DNA of 64,000 nt from Acutalibacter muris (GCF_002201475.1 NZ_CP021422.1:186001-250000); one strand, 5' to 3'; counted from the stretch's first letter, positions 55,993-64,000 are shown. Translations and numbers: made by a program. The notes: generated by a model not told the origin, from the sequence alone.

Positions 55993-56406
55993 CTAAAAAC
56001 GCTCATAATCCTCCCCGAACACCTCATAGAACCGCTCCTTCGGTCGAATGGGCTCAGGTCCTCCAGCTCCACACTGATGGAAGCGGCAATGTGGTCTTTG
56101 ATGAGCCGCAGCCACTCCATCTGCTCATCAGTGAAGTGGAGGGCCCGGCGTTACGGCGGAAGGAGCACTGCTGGAAGTTGTAGTTGACCCGCTCGGCGAA
56201 AGGGGCCAGCGTCTCCACCGCGCCCAGCTCGAATCGGACGAGGGCACCCGGTCGACCAGTTGGGGCGCGATCCCACGCTTTACCTTGTCCGGCTGGCGGA
56301 TAGCGTAGCAGTCCCACAGCCGGTCCAGCGTGATGTGCCGGACCTTCAACTTCTGTCTTTTCGACTCTGGGTATATGTAGATTGCTGTTTCAGGGCACTG
56401 ATGCAA
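55993..56406 (-). pseudogene. HsdR C-terminal fragment (type I R-M), frameshifted
   Basis: Pieces in changing frames: KLKVRHITLDRLWDCYAIRQ PDKVKR-like sequence, FELGAVETLAPFAERVNYNF, MEWLRLIKDHIAASISVELE, and finally RFYEVFGEDYERF-stop at 55993. These match the C-terminal region of type I restriction subunits. Several frameshifts; inactive. Confidence 0.7.
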
Positions 56407-56585
56407 ACCTCACTATATATGAATAATTATACCATATTCGCAGAGATATTTCAACCGCGCAACGAAGCCTTAGGAGGAAATTTGAATTTTAGGCACAAAA
56501 TATTGTGTACAGACGGTGACGGAAATTCTTTCCGCCACGTTCTAAAACCAACAAAATGACGTTTTTATCGTGGATGGAGAATCTT

Positions 56586-56888
56586 TCAATCCTTACCCTG
56601 CCCATTTTTTATGGCCTTGTATATACTGTCAGAAACGCTTTTATTTCCCCCAATGATTTCGGCTTCCCAAACTCGAATAACATTTCCCAGCCCATTCGTG
56701 ACAATAAATTGTTCAATGAAAGCCGAATTCGTCCATTTGATTTTCGTTTCCTTGTCTGCCTCCCTCTGATCTTGTAGGCTAAAGCAGTATTTTAGCATAC
56801 TCTTCATGACCACTCGGAAATCCTCGCTGGCAAAAAGTGCGTCTAATGCTCCAGGGTAATCTTCTGCAAACTGCCCAAGTTCCCGCAA
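56586..56888 (-). pseudogene. Unrecognised fragment (regulatory C-terminal domain?)
   Basis: 100 codons: GQFAEDYPGALDALFASEDF, VVMKSMLKYCFSLQDQREAD, TNSAFIEQFIVTNGLGNVIR. Helical; loosely like the C-terminal ligand domain of TetR-type regulators, but this is weak. The upstream part is shifted in frame and then cut by the IS5-type element at 56961. Confidence 0.35.
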
Positions 56889-56987
56889 AACGCTACACTT
56901 TCCTCGCTCATATCAAGAAACTTACACACCCCAGCCAAATCCATATCAAAGCTCTTAGGCCTTGTTTGAAAAAAGGCAGGAAATCGG

Positions 56988-57443
56988 CTAAATCAACAAA
57001 ATGGCAATGGATGCGAGATAGACAAAGGCGAGAAAAGAGGCATCGAGCTTGTCATAACGCGTGGCAATTCTGCGAAACCATTTAATTTTCTGGAAGAAAC
57101 ACTCAATCAAATGGCGCTCCTTGTATAGATGCCAGTCTACCGGCCAGGGCTCAGCAATATTGCTTTGAGGCGGGAGCACATAGCTGGCTCCATGCTCTGA
57201 AATGTAGTCCCGGATCGCTTGCGCTCCATAGGCACGATCTGCCAACACATGGCTGCCGCTGATTTCAATTTTATCCAACAGTTCGATCGCATGAATGGAA
57301 TCGTGGTCATTTCCAGCAGACAGAAGAAATGTCACCGGATTGCCAAGGCCGTCCACTATCGCGTGTAATTTGGTATTTAGACCGCCTCTGGTACGTCCAA
57401 CTGCCTTATTCTCTGTTTTTCCCCCCGCCATTGGCGCTTTCAT
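56988..57443 (-). CDS. IS5-type transposase, second frame (catalytic)
   Basis: Contains RTRGGLNTKLHAIVDGLGNP, SAGNDHDSIHAIELLD, VLADRAYGAQAIRDYI (Asp of the DDE triad) and ERHLIECFFQKIKWFRRIAT, RYDKLDASFLAFVYLA (Glu). It overlaps the first frame by 38 bp and is reached by a frame change at the G6A5 run near 57420, so a fused product is expected. No stop or deletion is visible. Confidence 0.87.
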   Translation of the reverse strand: MKAPMAGGKTENKAVGRTRGGLNTKLHAIVDGLGNPVTFLLSAGNDHDSIHAIELLDKIEISGSHVLADRAYGAQAIRDYISEHGASYVLPPQSNIAEPWPVDWHLYKERHLIECFFQKIKWFRRIATRYDKLDASFLAFVYLASIAILLI

Positions 57444-57747
57444 GCACCTTGATACAAGTGGAGTCTATGCTCAGGTTTTCCATATCTGCATCCGCAGACA
57501 GCTCACGAAATACCATCTCCAGAGTGCCATCGTCACGCCATTTGGCAAAGCGGGCATACACCGACTGCCAAGGACCGTAAGCCTCCGGCAGTTCCCTCCA
57601 TTGTGCACCACTTCGCGCGATCCAGAGCATTCCCTTCAGCCTCCTCCGGTTATCTTTTCGGGGCCGTCCACGTTTCCCTGTTGTTTCTGGTGGCAGCAGC
57701 CTCTTGCTTCGTTCCCATTGTTCCTTTGTCAATTCATATCGTTTCAT
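57406..57747 (-). CDS. IS5-type transposase, first frame
   Basis: MKRYELTKEQWERSKRLLPP, GRPRKDNRRRLKGMLWIARS, GAQWRELPEAYGPWQSVYAR, FAKWRDDGTLEMVF: the N-terminal DUF4096-type domain of IS427-like transposases, ending with the first catalytic Asp in NLSIDSTCIKVHESA. Confidence 0.87.
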   Translation of the reverse strand: MKRYELTKEQWERSKRLLPPETTGKRGRPRKDNRRRLKGMLWIARSGAQWRELPEAYGPWQSVYARFAKWRDDGTLEMVFRELSADADMENLSIDSTCIKVHESANGGGKNRE

Positions 57748-57803
57748 GCTTCTATTGTCGCACGATTTATCTTTTTGTGCAACTTTTATTTTTCAAACAA
57801 GTT

Positions 57804-58832
57804 CTAATTCCCTCCTTTTTTGTTCATACGCAGCAATAAAAACAGCAGATATGGCGCGCCCAGTATACCGGTTATCACGCCCACCGGATAGCGGGCGGGG
57901 AAGGCATATTGTCCGCAGAGGTCGGCGGCAAGCACCAGCACCGCGCCCACAAGCGCGGAAGAAACCATGTTGCCCTTCCCTCCGCCGGTAAGGCGGTCAG
58001 CAATAGGCCCAGATAAGAACGCCACTGAGGCGATGGGCCCTGTGGAAGCTGTGGCAAAGGCTGTCAGGCACAGGGCGCACAGGATGAGCAGCAGGCGTGT
58101 CCGGCTGGGATGTGCGCCCAGGGTTTGGGCGTATTCCTCGCCCATCTGCATCACGGAGAGGTGCTGGTTCAGCAGCATAATCCCGCCGCCAGCAATGGCC
58201 AGCACCCCGATGAGCAGGGGCACATTTTCCATTTTGACCCCATTCAGGCTCCCACTGAGCCACCGCATGGCGCTGGGTACATCGTACTCCGAGGCTTTCA
58301 GCAGGGTCCAAGAGATGACCGCGTTGAGGAACGCCTGCATCCCGATGCCCACTAAAATCAACCGTCCGTTGGAGAAACCCGCACCCTGGGAAAAGAACCA
58401 GATTGCTCCTGCCACCACGATGCCAGAAACCACGGCGGAAACAGACACCAGCGCACCGCTCCAGCCCAATACCAAAATGGCGAACACCGCCGCTACGCTG
58501 GCCCCGGAGGTTACGCCGATTATATCCGGGCTGGCCAGGGGATTTCGTAGCAGCTTCTGGAAGGTGTTGCCTGCCATGCCAAAGCACAGCCCGGCCAGCA
58601 GTCCCGTAAGCACCCGGGGCAGGCGCAGGGTCTTGATGGTGAAAGTCGCGCCCTTGACCGATTCACCGTTCAGGACGCGGAAGATGGTCTGGGGGCTGTA
58701 GAAGGTCTGACCGAAAACCATGCCGAAGCAGACCAGCCCCGCCGCCAGCACAGCCAGCGCCGCGCACACAGCAATATAGCGCCTGCGTCTTTTTTGAAAA
58801 CCCAAAAAGATAGGGGTCTGCTGATTATTCAT
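57804..58832 (-). CDS. Iron-siderophore ABC permease (FecCD family)
   Basis: A 342-aa protein with about nine or ten helices. Family signatures: LRLPRVLTGLLAGLCFGMAG, FQKLLRNPLASPDIIGVTSG, SVAFLSGPIADRLTGGGKGN. Pairs with the permease encoded just upstream, with which it overlaps by 4 bp (ATGA). The 3' end contains AAGGAGGG shortly before the stop, which looks like the ribosome site of a following ATPase gene, but the IS5-type element starts right after the stop. Confidence 0.88.
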   Translation of the reverse strand: MNNQQTPIFLGFQKRRRRYIAVCAALAVLAAGLVCFGMVFGQTFYSPQTIFRVLNGESVKGATFTIKTLRLPRVLTGLLAGLCFGMAGNTFQKLLRNPLASPDIIGVTSGASVAAVFAILVLGWSGALVSVSAVVSGIVVAGAIWFFSQGAGFSNGRLILVGIGMQAFLNAVISWTLLKASEYDVPSAMRWLSGSLNGVKMENVPLLIGVLAIAGGGIMLLNQHLSVMQMGEEYAQTLGAHPSRTRLLLILCALCLTAFATASTGPIASVAFLSGPIADRLTGGGKGNMVSSALVGAVLVLAADLCGQYAFPARYPVGVITGILGAPYLLFLLLRMNKKGGN

Positions 58833-59824
58833 AGGGCACGCACCTTGACCTTTCTCACAATGAAGATGAACACCGGCGCGCCCAGCAGGGCCGTAATAAT
58901 GCCCACTTCAACCTCCCCGGCACCGCCCAGCACACGGCCCAGCACATCGGCGGCCAGCAGCAAGCCTCCGCCGCCCAAGGCTGACATAGGCATTACCCAG
59001 CGCATATCCGGCCCAAGGAGCAGCCGCATAAAGTGGGGCACCATCAGCCCAACAAAGCCGATCGGCCCTGCCAGCGCCGTGACAGACGCACACAACAGCA
59101 CACCGGTCAAAGCGCTTGTACCCCGCACCAGAGCCACATTCAGGCCCAGGCCTGTGGCGACCTCGTCCCCCAGGGCCAGGGTGTTCAGTGCCGGGGCCAG
59201 TAGCAGGCTGGCTATGAACCCCACGGCCAGGTAGGGCCACTGGGCGGCAATGTCTTCCCAAGTCACCCCGCCAATGCTGCCCGTTTGCCAGAAACGGAAG
59301 CGATCCATCACCTGGGTGTCAGGCAGCATTACCGTATTCACCAGGGACTGAAGTGCCGTGCTTGCCGCCGCCCCGGCTAAGGCAAGTTTAATGGGCGTAG
59401 CCCCGCCATGGCCTAAGGATGCCAGCCCGTAAACAGCAACGGCGGTCAGCGCGGCCCCGGCAAAGGCCAACCAGATGTATTGACTGTTGCTGCTGATGTG
59501 GAAAAACGCCATGCCGCTGACCACAAATAGAGAGGCCCCGGTGTTAATACCTAAAATACTGGGGTCAGCAATAGGGTTGCGGGTAAGGGCCTGCATCAGT
59601 GCGCCGGAGATGCCCAGGGCCGCCCCGGCGATCACCCCGAAAAGTGTGCGGGGGATGCGGGCCTGTACCACGCTGACCTCAAACTCCGGGCCGCTGCCCA
59701 GCCCCAACGCCGCAAATATACTGTGGAGGCTGACGGGCTTGGCTCCATATGATACGGAGGCCACAGCGCACAGAATCAGGAAAACCAGCAGGGACAGCAG
59801 GCATAATGTGCGCCTCCTGATCAT
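58829..59824 (-). CDS. Iron-siderophore ABC permease (FecCD family)
   Basis: A 331-aa protein: VVQARIPRTLFGVIAGAALG, ISGALMQALTRNPIADPSIL, GINTGASLFVV, IGFVGLMVPHFMRLLLGPDM. Typical FecCD/BtuC-type fold with about ten helices. Overlaps the substrate-binding protein gene by 4 bp and the second permease gene by 4 bp, one operon. Confidence 0.9.
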   Translation of the reverse strand: MIRRRTLCLLSLLVFLILCAVASVSYGAKPVSLHSIFAALGLGSGPEFEVSVVQARIPRTLFGVIAGAALGISGALMQALTRNPIADPSILGINTGASLFVVSGMAFFHISSNSQYIWLAFAGAALTAVAVYGLASLGHGGATPIKLALAGAAASTALQSLVNTVMLPDTQVMDRFRFWQTGSIGGVTWEDIAAQWPYLAVGFIASLLLAPALNTLALGDEVATGLGLNVALVRGTSALTGVLLCASVTALAGPIGFVGLMVPHFMRLLLGPDMRWVMPMSALGGGGLLLAADVLGRVLGGAGEVEVGIITALLGAPVFIFIVRKVKVRAL

Positions 59825-60870
59825 TTCACTGCCTCAGCTGCATCGTTCAGCAGTTTCAGATAGGTATCGATATTGTAGGGGATGGACAACACACTGGGAG
59901 AGGCCCCGCCCGCAAGAGCGGAGGTGTCGTCAATAAAGGCCACCGCGCCGTTTTTGATTGCGGGGATCTGGTTCATTAAGGCGTCGGCCTGGATCGTTTC
60001 CAGGTTGGCGGCATCGCCGTAGACTACGATCATTTCCACATCGCTGAGCTGGTCTGCGTTTTCTCGACTGACATTTATGTAGAAATCGCTGGTAGTTTGG
60101 GCTAACTCACGGATGCTGTCCGGCAGTTCCAAGCCGAAATCGTTCAAGTAGTCGGCCCGGGAATCACCGGGAAGGTAGATAGAGAAGGTGCTCAGGTCAT
60201 CAGGACTGATCCAGCAGAAGATGGCTTTTTTACCCGCCAGGGCCGGATATTCGGCCGCTTTCTCCGCAATCAGCTTTTCCGTGTCCTCTACCAACTTTTT
60301 CCCTTCTTCTTCCATGCCAATGGCCTTGGAGGCAATGAGGGCAGAATCACGCCAACTGACTTGCCAAGGTTTTTCCGGGTAGGCCACAGTGGGGGCAATC
60401 TCGCTTAAGGTGTCATATTCCTCTTGGGTCATGCCTGAGTTCACAGCTAAGATCAAATCAGGCTCGGCATCGCTGATGGCCTCAAAATCAAAGCCGTCTG
60501 TGTCGTTGAAAACATGGGGGCTGTCTACGCCCAGGGACTGGAAAGCCTCGTCTGTCCAGGGATGAATTTTGTGCTCGGTGACAAGACCGTAGTTGGCTTC
60601 TGACACACCTACCGGGGTCACGCCCAGGGCCAGCGGCGCGGCGGAGTTTTCCCATGCGATGCTGACAACACGCTGAGGTTTGGACTCAATCACGGTCTCG
60701 CCATAGATGTGTGAAACCGTGATGGGGTATGCGACGCTTTCGGACTGCCCCTCGGAAGAAGCTGTAGAGGCTGGCTCACTGGAGTTTGTTTCTGGAGTGG
60801 AGCTGCATCCAGTGAGGATGGCGGAGCAGAGAATCAGTACGGTCAGAAGAATGGGGATAAGTTTTCTCAT
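59821..60870 (-). CDS. Iron-siderophore ABC substrate-binding lipoprotein (FecB-like)
   Basis: A 349-aa protein with a lipoprotein signal (LILCSAILTGCSS), a Ser/Glu-rich linker and the PBP_III fold: KPQRVVSIAWENSAAPLALG, SEANYGL, FEAISDAEPDLILAVNSGMT, YPEKPWQVSWRDSALIASKA. Binds ferric siderophore outside the membrane. First gene of the operon; its promoter carries two GTTAG-type operators, so iron-responsive control is expected (inference). Confidence 0.9.
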   Translation of the reverse strand: MRKLIPILLTVLILCSAILTGCSSTPETNSSEPASTASSEGQSESVAYPITVSHIYGETVIESKPQRVVSIAWENSAAPLALGVTPVGVSEANYGLVTEHKIHPWTDEAFQSLGVDSPHVFNDTDGFDFEAISDAEPDLILAVNSGMTQEEYDTLSEIAPTVAYPEKPWQVSWRDSALIASKAIGMEEEGKKLVEDTEKLIAEKAAEYPALAGKKAIFCWISPDDLSTFSIYLPGDSRADYLNDFGLELPDSIRELAQTTSDFYINVSRENADQLSDVEMIVVYGDAANLETIQADALMNQIPAIKNGAVAFIDDTSALAGGASPSVLSIPYNIDTYLKLLNDAAEAVK

Positions 60871-60899
60871 GGTGGACGTCTCCTTTAGATATAATTTGA

Positions 60900-61014
60900 T
60901 TAGCAGAAACTAACCTCACGATGCAATCCGCATTGAACCTCTATTAACACCTAACATCAAGTTAGCTGCGACTAATCTAAGCGAAATTATATCATCAGTT
61001 GCCGGTATTGTCAA
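60900..61014 (-). promoter_or_regulatory. Promoter with GTTAG-type operators, siderophore operon
   Basis: Minus strand: TTGACA (complement of 61009-61014), 17 bp, TATAAT (60986-60991). Ten bases on lies GTTAG-CTGCGA-CTAAT (60961-60975). A second site, TTAG-CAGAAA-CTAAC, lies at 60900-60914, near the ribosome site. Confidence 0.8.
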
Positions 61015-61192
61015 TGCAGGCCTCAATGAATTTGAAACTTTGTAGAAACACGATAGATGGCACGATAAACCATACTTTGATTTGTAGGTTCTGAACATCG
61101 GACATTCTGGGCTTGCAAAACGCACCCATCAAAGGCGGAACCGGCCTGCCGCGTGAACGGCTTCAAGGCCGGCTCCATCTATATTTACTCCC

Positions 61193-61627
61193 TTATTTCC
61201 CTGCTAAGACCAGTGCTCCGCCCAGCGCTTTGCACTGGGCCAGGGCGTCTTCGTCTGGCGCTTCGTTGCAGATGACCGGCTCGCAGGCCAATATAGCGCC
61301 GTTTGATTTGCAGGTATCGGTCCAGGTGCGCATCCACTCCCCATCCCCCCAGCCGTAGGAGCCGAACAGGGCGATGGGTTTGTCCTTCAGCTCCGGCTCA
61401 CAGGCGGCGAACATGGGCGCGAACTCGCTCTCTTCCAACTCCTCTGATCCCATGGATAGACAGCCGAAAGCGATGGTGTTAAAAGCGCCTGCCATGTCAA
61501 CGTCAAATTTCCCAGCAGTGAACAGTGCGGCCTCGCCGCCCTGGGCCTGCACTCCCTCAACAACAGCCTGGGCCATAGCCTCGGTGTTGCCGGTGCCACT
61601 CCAATAAACTACTGCGATTTTACTCAT
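61193..61627 (-). CDS. Flavodoxin
   Basis: A 144-aa protein from ATG 61627. The FMN phosphate loop WSGTGNTEAMA follows the first strand; FGCLSMGSEELEES and GSYGWGDGEWM supply the ring-binding loops. Flavodoxins replace ferredoxin as low-potential electron carriers when iron is short. It is 35 bp downstream of the DUF3793 gene in one operon with a GTTAG-type operator. Confidence 0.92.
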   Translation of the reverse strand: MSKIAVVYWSGTGNTEAMAQAVVEGVQAQGGEAALFTAGKFDVDMAGAFNTIAFGCLSMGSEELEESEFAPMFAACEPELKDKPIALFGSYGWGDGEWMRTWTDTCKSNGAILACEPVICNEAPDEDALAQCKALGGALVLAGK

Positions 61628-61662
61628 ATCAACACGACCTTTCCTATAAAATATTGAAAATC

Positions 61663-62220
61663 TCATATCAAATCAGCCACCGTAAGCTGTTCGATAGACC
61701 TTCCCTGCGCCAAAAGGCGGCAATAGGTCGAGGTGCACTTCCTGTGCTTGGCAAACACTTTCTGGGCCGCCTCCACGTCACCGTAGACCTTCCAGCAGCC
61801 GCAACACTTGCAGGCCGCCGCCCCCTGCTCGATGAAACCCCGCACGTCTTCCGGAGGATATCCGATAAACAGGCCAATCTCATGGGGGAAAGCATCTCCC
61901 TCCCCAAGACGCGCTGTCAGATGCGCTATACACAGGCTTGGGTGCCCGGCAGGGTATCCCCGGCCCAGAAGGAGCTCCTGGGCCGCGCCGCAATCCAAAT
62001 CCCGGCACAAGCGGCTGGGGCGGTAGACGTAGACCAGCCCCCGGCCCCTGCTGAACCGAAGGGGCAGCACCCGCAGCCCCTTCCGTCCAAGCAGGAGGTT
62101 CCACTGCCGAAGCTGTCTGTGCATTTCCTCCCGGCTGGAGTAGGGACAGGAGAGGAGGCTACCGGTTTTCAGCCCCGCCAGGGTGGGGGAGCAATAGCGT
62201 ACCAGGGAATCAGCCGACAT
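61663..62220 (-). CDS. DUF3793 family protein
   Basis: A 185-aa protein behind AAAGGAGGTCATGTA. Conserved blocks: CSPTLAGLKTGSLLSC, VYVYRPSRL, FPHEIGLFIGYPPEDVRGFI and a Cys-rich CKCCGCWKVYGD, followed by KHRKCTSTYCRLL. DUF3793 genes commonly sit next to flavodoxin in Firmicutes; the function is unknown. The Cys cluster suggests metal or redox binding. First gene of the operon. Confidence 0.87.
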   Translation of the reverse strand: MSADSLVRYCSPTLAGLKTGSLLSCPYSSREEMHRQLRQWNLLLGRKGLRVLPLRFSRGRGLVYVYRPSRLCRDLDCGAAQELLLGRGYPAGHPSLCIAHLTARLGEGDAFPHEIGLFIGYPPEDVRGFIEQGAAACKCCGCWKVYGDVEAAQKVFAKHRKCTSTYCRLLAQGRSIEQLTVADLI

Positions 62221-62237
62221 TACATGACCTCCTTTGG

Positions 62238-62338
62238 GTTAGTTGCAACTAATCAAGTGGCAAACAAATTGCCGGTTCAAGCAGTTATATATAACTAACC
62301 GGCAATTAAACTATATCATAAGCCAGGAGGTTTGTCAA
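62238..62338 (-). promoter_or_regulatory. Promoter with GTTAG-type operators, DUF3793-flavodoxin
   Basis: Minus strand: TTGACA (complement of 62333-62338), 17 bp, TATAGT (62310-62315). Ten bases on is GTTAT-ATATAA-CTAAC (62284-62299), then GTTAG-TTGCAA-CTAAT (62238-62252; its inner 14 bp are a perfect palindrome) next to the ribosome site. Confidence 0.8.
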
Positions 62339-62401
62339 GCGCTTTGAGAAGAAATATCGGCTTGATTTTAACAGGACAGGCGCGAGTCAGCAGGGAGAGT
62401 A

Positions 62402-63262
62402 TTACTCTACCGCTTCCATCCATACCGCTCTGGCAGCACCCACTACAGCGTGATCCTTTTCCCGCACAAGGATGCTCTTAGGAATAGCGGGCAGCCACTT
62501 CTTGCTGAACATGGTACTGCCAAAAAATGCGTCAAAGTTTGTGACCGGCAACACGACCCACTCCGAATCCTCCTGCTTGTTCGCTAGGTAATACGCCACC
62601 AAAATACGGATAACCTCTAACGGCACCTTCACAGGCCGGAGCTCTTCAATTCGCTTGAGAACACCGTCCGGCAAATCAATGCTGTTGTTTCGCAACGACC
62701 CCAATTCCAATACATCTGCCAACACATCATCAAACCTCAGAATCCACGCGCCGCTCGTACCCTGTGAGAAAATCGGTACTTGAAACTGCACAACCTTCTT
62801 TCGCCAAGCCGCATCAAATTCTTTATCGATGACATCTGCCTTGCCATATGCCGTCTTGCTAATTTTGTCAGGCTTATCCTTCATAAACCGCGCGATGTTG
62901 TGAACATGACGGCAGAACCAACCAACACCATTCTCGTCCACCAACTCAGGAAACTCCCCATGCAGCTCCTTAAAATCGCTTTTGAACTGCCAGTCCTCTT
63001 TAGGGCTGGCTTTCTTTTTGTCCGGGACGCTACACCACGCGCAGAGTGCCTGGCGGGCATAGTCAATCTTGTCTCGGGGATTTTCGTCTGGATCTGCAAA
63101 CAGATATCCCCTGGCAAGAATCGTCAGGACGCGAGCCAGACCGTTGAAATTAAGAATCATATCCAAGGTGAAACGCCCCATATAAGTCGTGTCGCGTTTG
63201 CTGGTTGCCCTATAAATTGGCAGTTCAGTATAAGCACGAAACTCTTCAATCTCATTCAGCAT
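62402..63262 (-). CDS. Unrecognised 286-aa protein
   Basis: Starts at ATG 63262 (GGAGGAG upstream), overlapping the previous gene by 11 bp. Reads MLNEIEEFRAYTELPIYRAT, TLDMILNFNGLARVLTILAR, GYLFADPDENPRDKIDYARQ, FKELHGEFPELVDENGVGWF, CRHVHNIARFMKDKP, LPVTNFDAFFGSTMFSKKWL. No transmembrane segment, signal or known catalytic motif is evident. Mixed alpha/beta and probably cytoplasmic. Coupling with the next upstream gene implies a shared function. I assign none. Confidence 0.6.
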   Translation of the reverse strand: MLNEIEEFRAYTELPIYRATSKRDTTYMGRFTLDMILNFNGLARVLTILARGYLFADPDENPRDKIDYARQALCAWCSVPDKKKASPKEDWQFKSDFKELHGEFPELVDENGVGWFCRHVHNIARFMKDKPDKISKTAYGKADVIDKEFDAAWRKKVVQFQVPIFSQGTSGAWILRFDDVLADVLELGSLRNNSIDLPDGVLKRIEELRPVKVPLEVIRILVAYYLANKQEDSEWVVLPVTNFDAFFGSTMFSKKWLPAIPKSILVREKDHAVVGAARAVWMEAVE

Positions 63263-63992
63263 GAGACTCCTCCTTGAGAACATTCTCCTCGATATGGTCG
63301 ATGAGCAAATCCCATAACAAATCGCGCTTTCCCAGCGCAACCACGTACCGCACAGCCAATCGTGGTTTCTCGATTATGTCCAAAATCTCTCTGCACTTAT
63401 CCGCAACTATCTCCCTGTAATCATGCCGCAAAGGCTGCTCGAGATAAGCGTTCATCATCTGATGAAAACTGTCCGAATCCGTATTACGCAGATATTTCTT
63501 CCTGTCTGTCGATCGGTTCTCATCGTCAATATCACAAATCAAATCACCCAGAATGCGGTAACCACCATACCTGAAATCCGCAAACAGTTCATGGTAATTC
63601 TCAAGCTCCGGCAGATAACTTTCCAGAAAATCAAATCGGGACTCACCGTCCATAAAATGCCATTTGCTATCTGCAATGACCGCGCGAATCTCAGCGATTC
63701 TCTCCGCGGAAATATCCTGGAAAGCCGCATATAGCTCGTCCGAATCGTAGGTATCCTCCTGCCCCCGACTGAACAAAATTCTCTCAATATCGTTCTTTCT
63801 CTGCTTGTTCTGAACGGGTACTCGGCAAGCGCGTATGCGGGATAGGCAGGCCTCGTAGTCACTCAAAAAGGCCGATACAGAAGAAAGAATATGTGGGTCG
63901 AGCTTTTCTGTCCAACCCGGCTCCCGTGCAAAATCAAAAAGCTCGCTGTCCTTTGCAGGCTTGGGTTTGAGTTTCGGTGTGTTTCTTCTCAA
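63252..63992 (-). CDS. Unrecognised protein, possibly partial at the window edge
   Basis: 246 codons from TTG 63992, but the frame stays open to the window edge, so the real start may be outside. Strongly helical and charged: LFDFAREPGWTEKLDPHILS, FLSDYEACLSRIRACRVPVQ, FQDISAERIAEIRAVIADSK, YREIVADKCREILDIIEKPR. No recognised motif. Operon with the 286-aa gene. Confidence 0.55.
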   Translation of the reverse strand: MRRNTPKLKPKPAKDSELFDFAREPGWTEKLDPHILSSVSAFLSDYEACLSRIRACRVPVQNKQRKNDIERILFSRGQEDTYDSDELYAAFQDISAERIAEIRAVIADSKWHFMDGESRFDFLESYLPELENYHELFADFRYGGYRILGDLICDIDDENRSTDRKKYLRNTDSDSFHQMMNAYLEQPLRHDYREIVADKCREILDIIEKPRLAVRYVVALGKRDLLWDLLIDHIEENVLKEESHAE

Positions 63993-64000
63993 CTGATACG

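Larger units (their letters stand above)
56961..57801 (-). mobile_element. IS5-family element (IS427-like), apparently complete
   Basis: An 841-bp unit with 13-bp inverted repeats CTTGTTTGAAAAA (56961-56973) and TTTTTCAAACAAG (57789-57801), two overlapping transposase frames and TA on both flanks. It lies 2 bp after the last codon of the iron permease gene. Confidence 0.8.

Overview
The window looks like the chromosome of an anaerobic, spore-forming Clostridia (Oscillospiraceae/Acutalibacteraceae-like gut Bacillota). The grounds are a SpoVAC gene, an SLH surface protein, plant-polysaccharide glycosidases (GH43, GH51), consensus sigma-A promoters with TTGACA/TATAAT boxes, strong AGGAGG ribosome sites, and many Firmicutes-type conjugative-element and IS relics. 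By eye the backbone is GC-moderate to GC-rich, while 262-5320 and 11.8-16.8 kb are clearly AT-richer and look imported.

Layout. 1-5.3 kb: 5' end of yaaA, an SfsA-like nuclease, and a compact restriction-modification operon (broken XRE controller, two different DNA methyltransferases, a small ORF, an unknown protein, a LAGLIDADG-like protein, a PD-(D/E)XK nuclease). 5.5-11.5 kb: a graveyard of IS4, IS630, IS5, group II intron, conjugative-element (Toprim/DUF3991, TraG) and IS3 fragments around a YoaK-type membrane protein. 11.8-16.8 kb: a RiPP cluster (63-aa Cys/Gly-rich precursor, S41 protease lipoprotein, radical SAM/SPASM maturase with a frameshift, ABC exporter whose end is replaced by an IS3 end). 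16.8-22.5 kb: more relics, including the inverted C-terminal piece of TraG and an orphan group II intron domain V.

22.7-25.8 kb: vanR-vanS-vanY-like genes without ligase genes. 25.8-30.7 kb: a minus-strand metal operon (two ABC half-transporters, a 49-aa coupled ORF, DUF454, ZIP). 30.9-34.3 kb: a MarR regulator between a truncated MATE gene and a chimeric ABC/hydrolase gene. 34.4-39.0 kb: a Tp47-like lipoprotein, a membrane FMN-binding protein, ApbE, a NusG-II protein and a Gx transporter, resembling a flavin-based extracellular electron transfer locus. 39.2-51.6 kb: an integrase scrap, GH25 lysozyme, asnB, spoVAC, a broken MFS gene, GH43 and GH51, a MerR regulator, a lone serine recombinase and an O-antigen-ligase-like protein. 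51.7-55.2 kb: a 1172-aa SLH protein. 55.3-57.8 kb: type I R-M relics and an apparently complete IS5-type element. 57.8-61 kb: a FecB/FecCD-type siderophore importer lacking its ATPase. 61.2-62.3 kb: flavodoxin and DUF3793. 62.4-64 kb: two unrecognised genes.

The main unifying observation is a shared promoter architecture, GTTAG-N6-CTAAC operators placed just downstream of TTGAC(A/T)-17-TATA-type boxes. It occurs in front of four transcription units (ABC pair/ZIP, the flavin redox locus, the siderophore importer, DUF3793-flavodoxin). I infer an iron- or metal-limitation regulon. The AT-rich R-M operon with a LAGLIDADG-like subunit and the decaying RiPP cluster are the best candidates for undescribed systems. 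No tRNA, rRNA or CRISPR array was seen.
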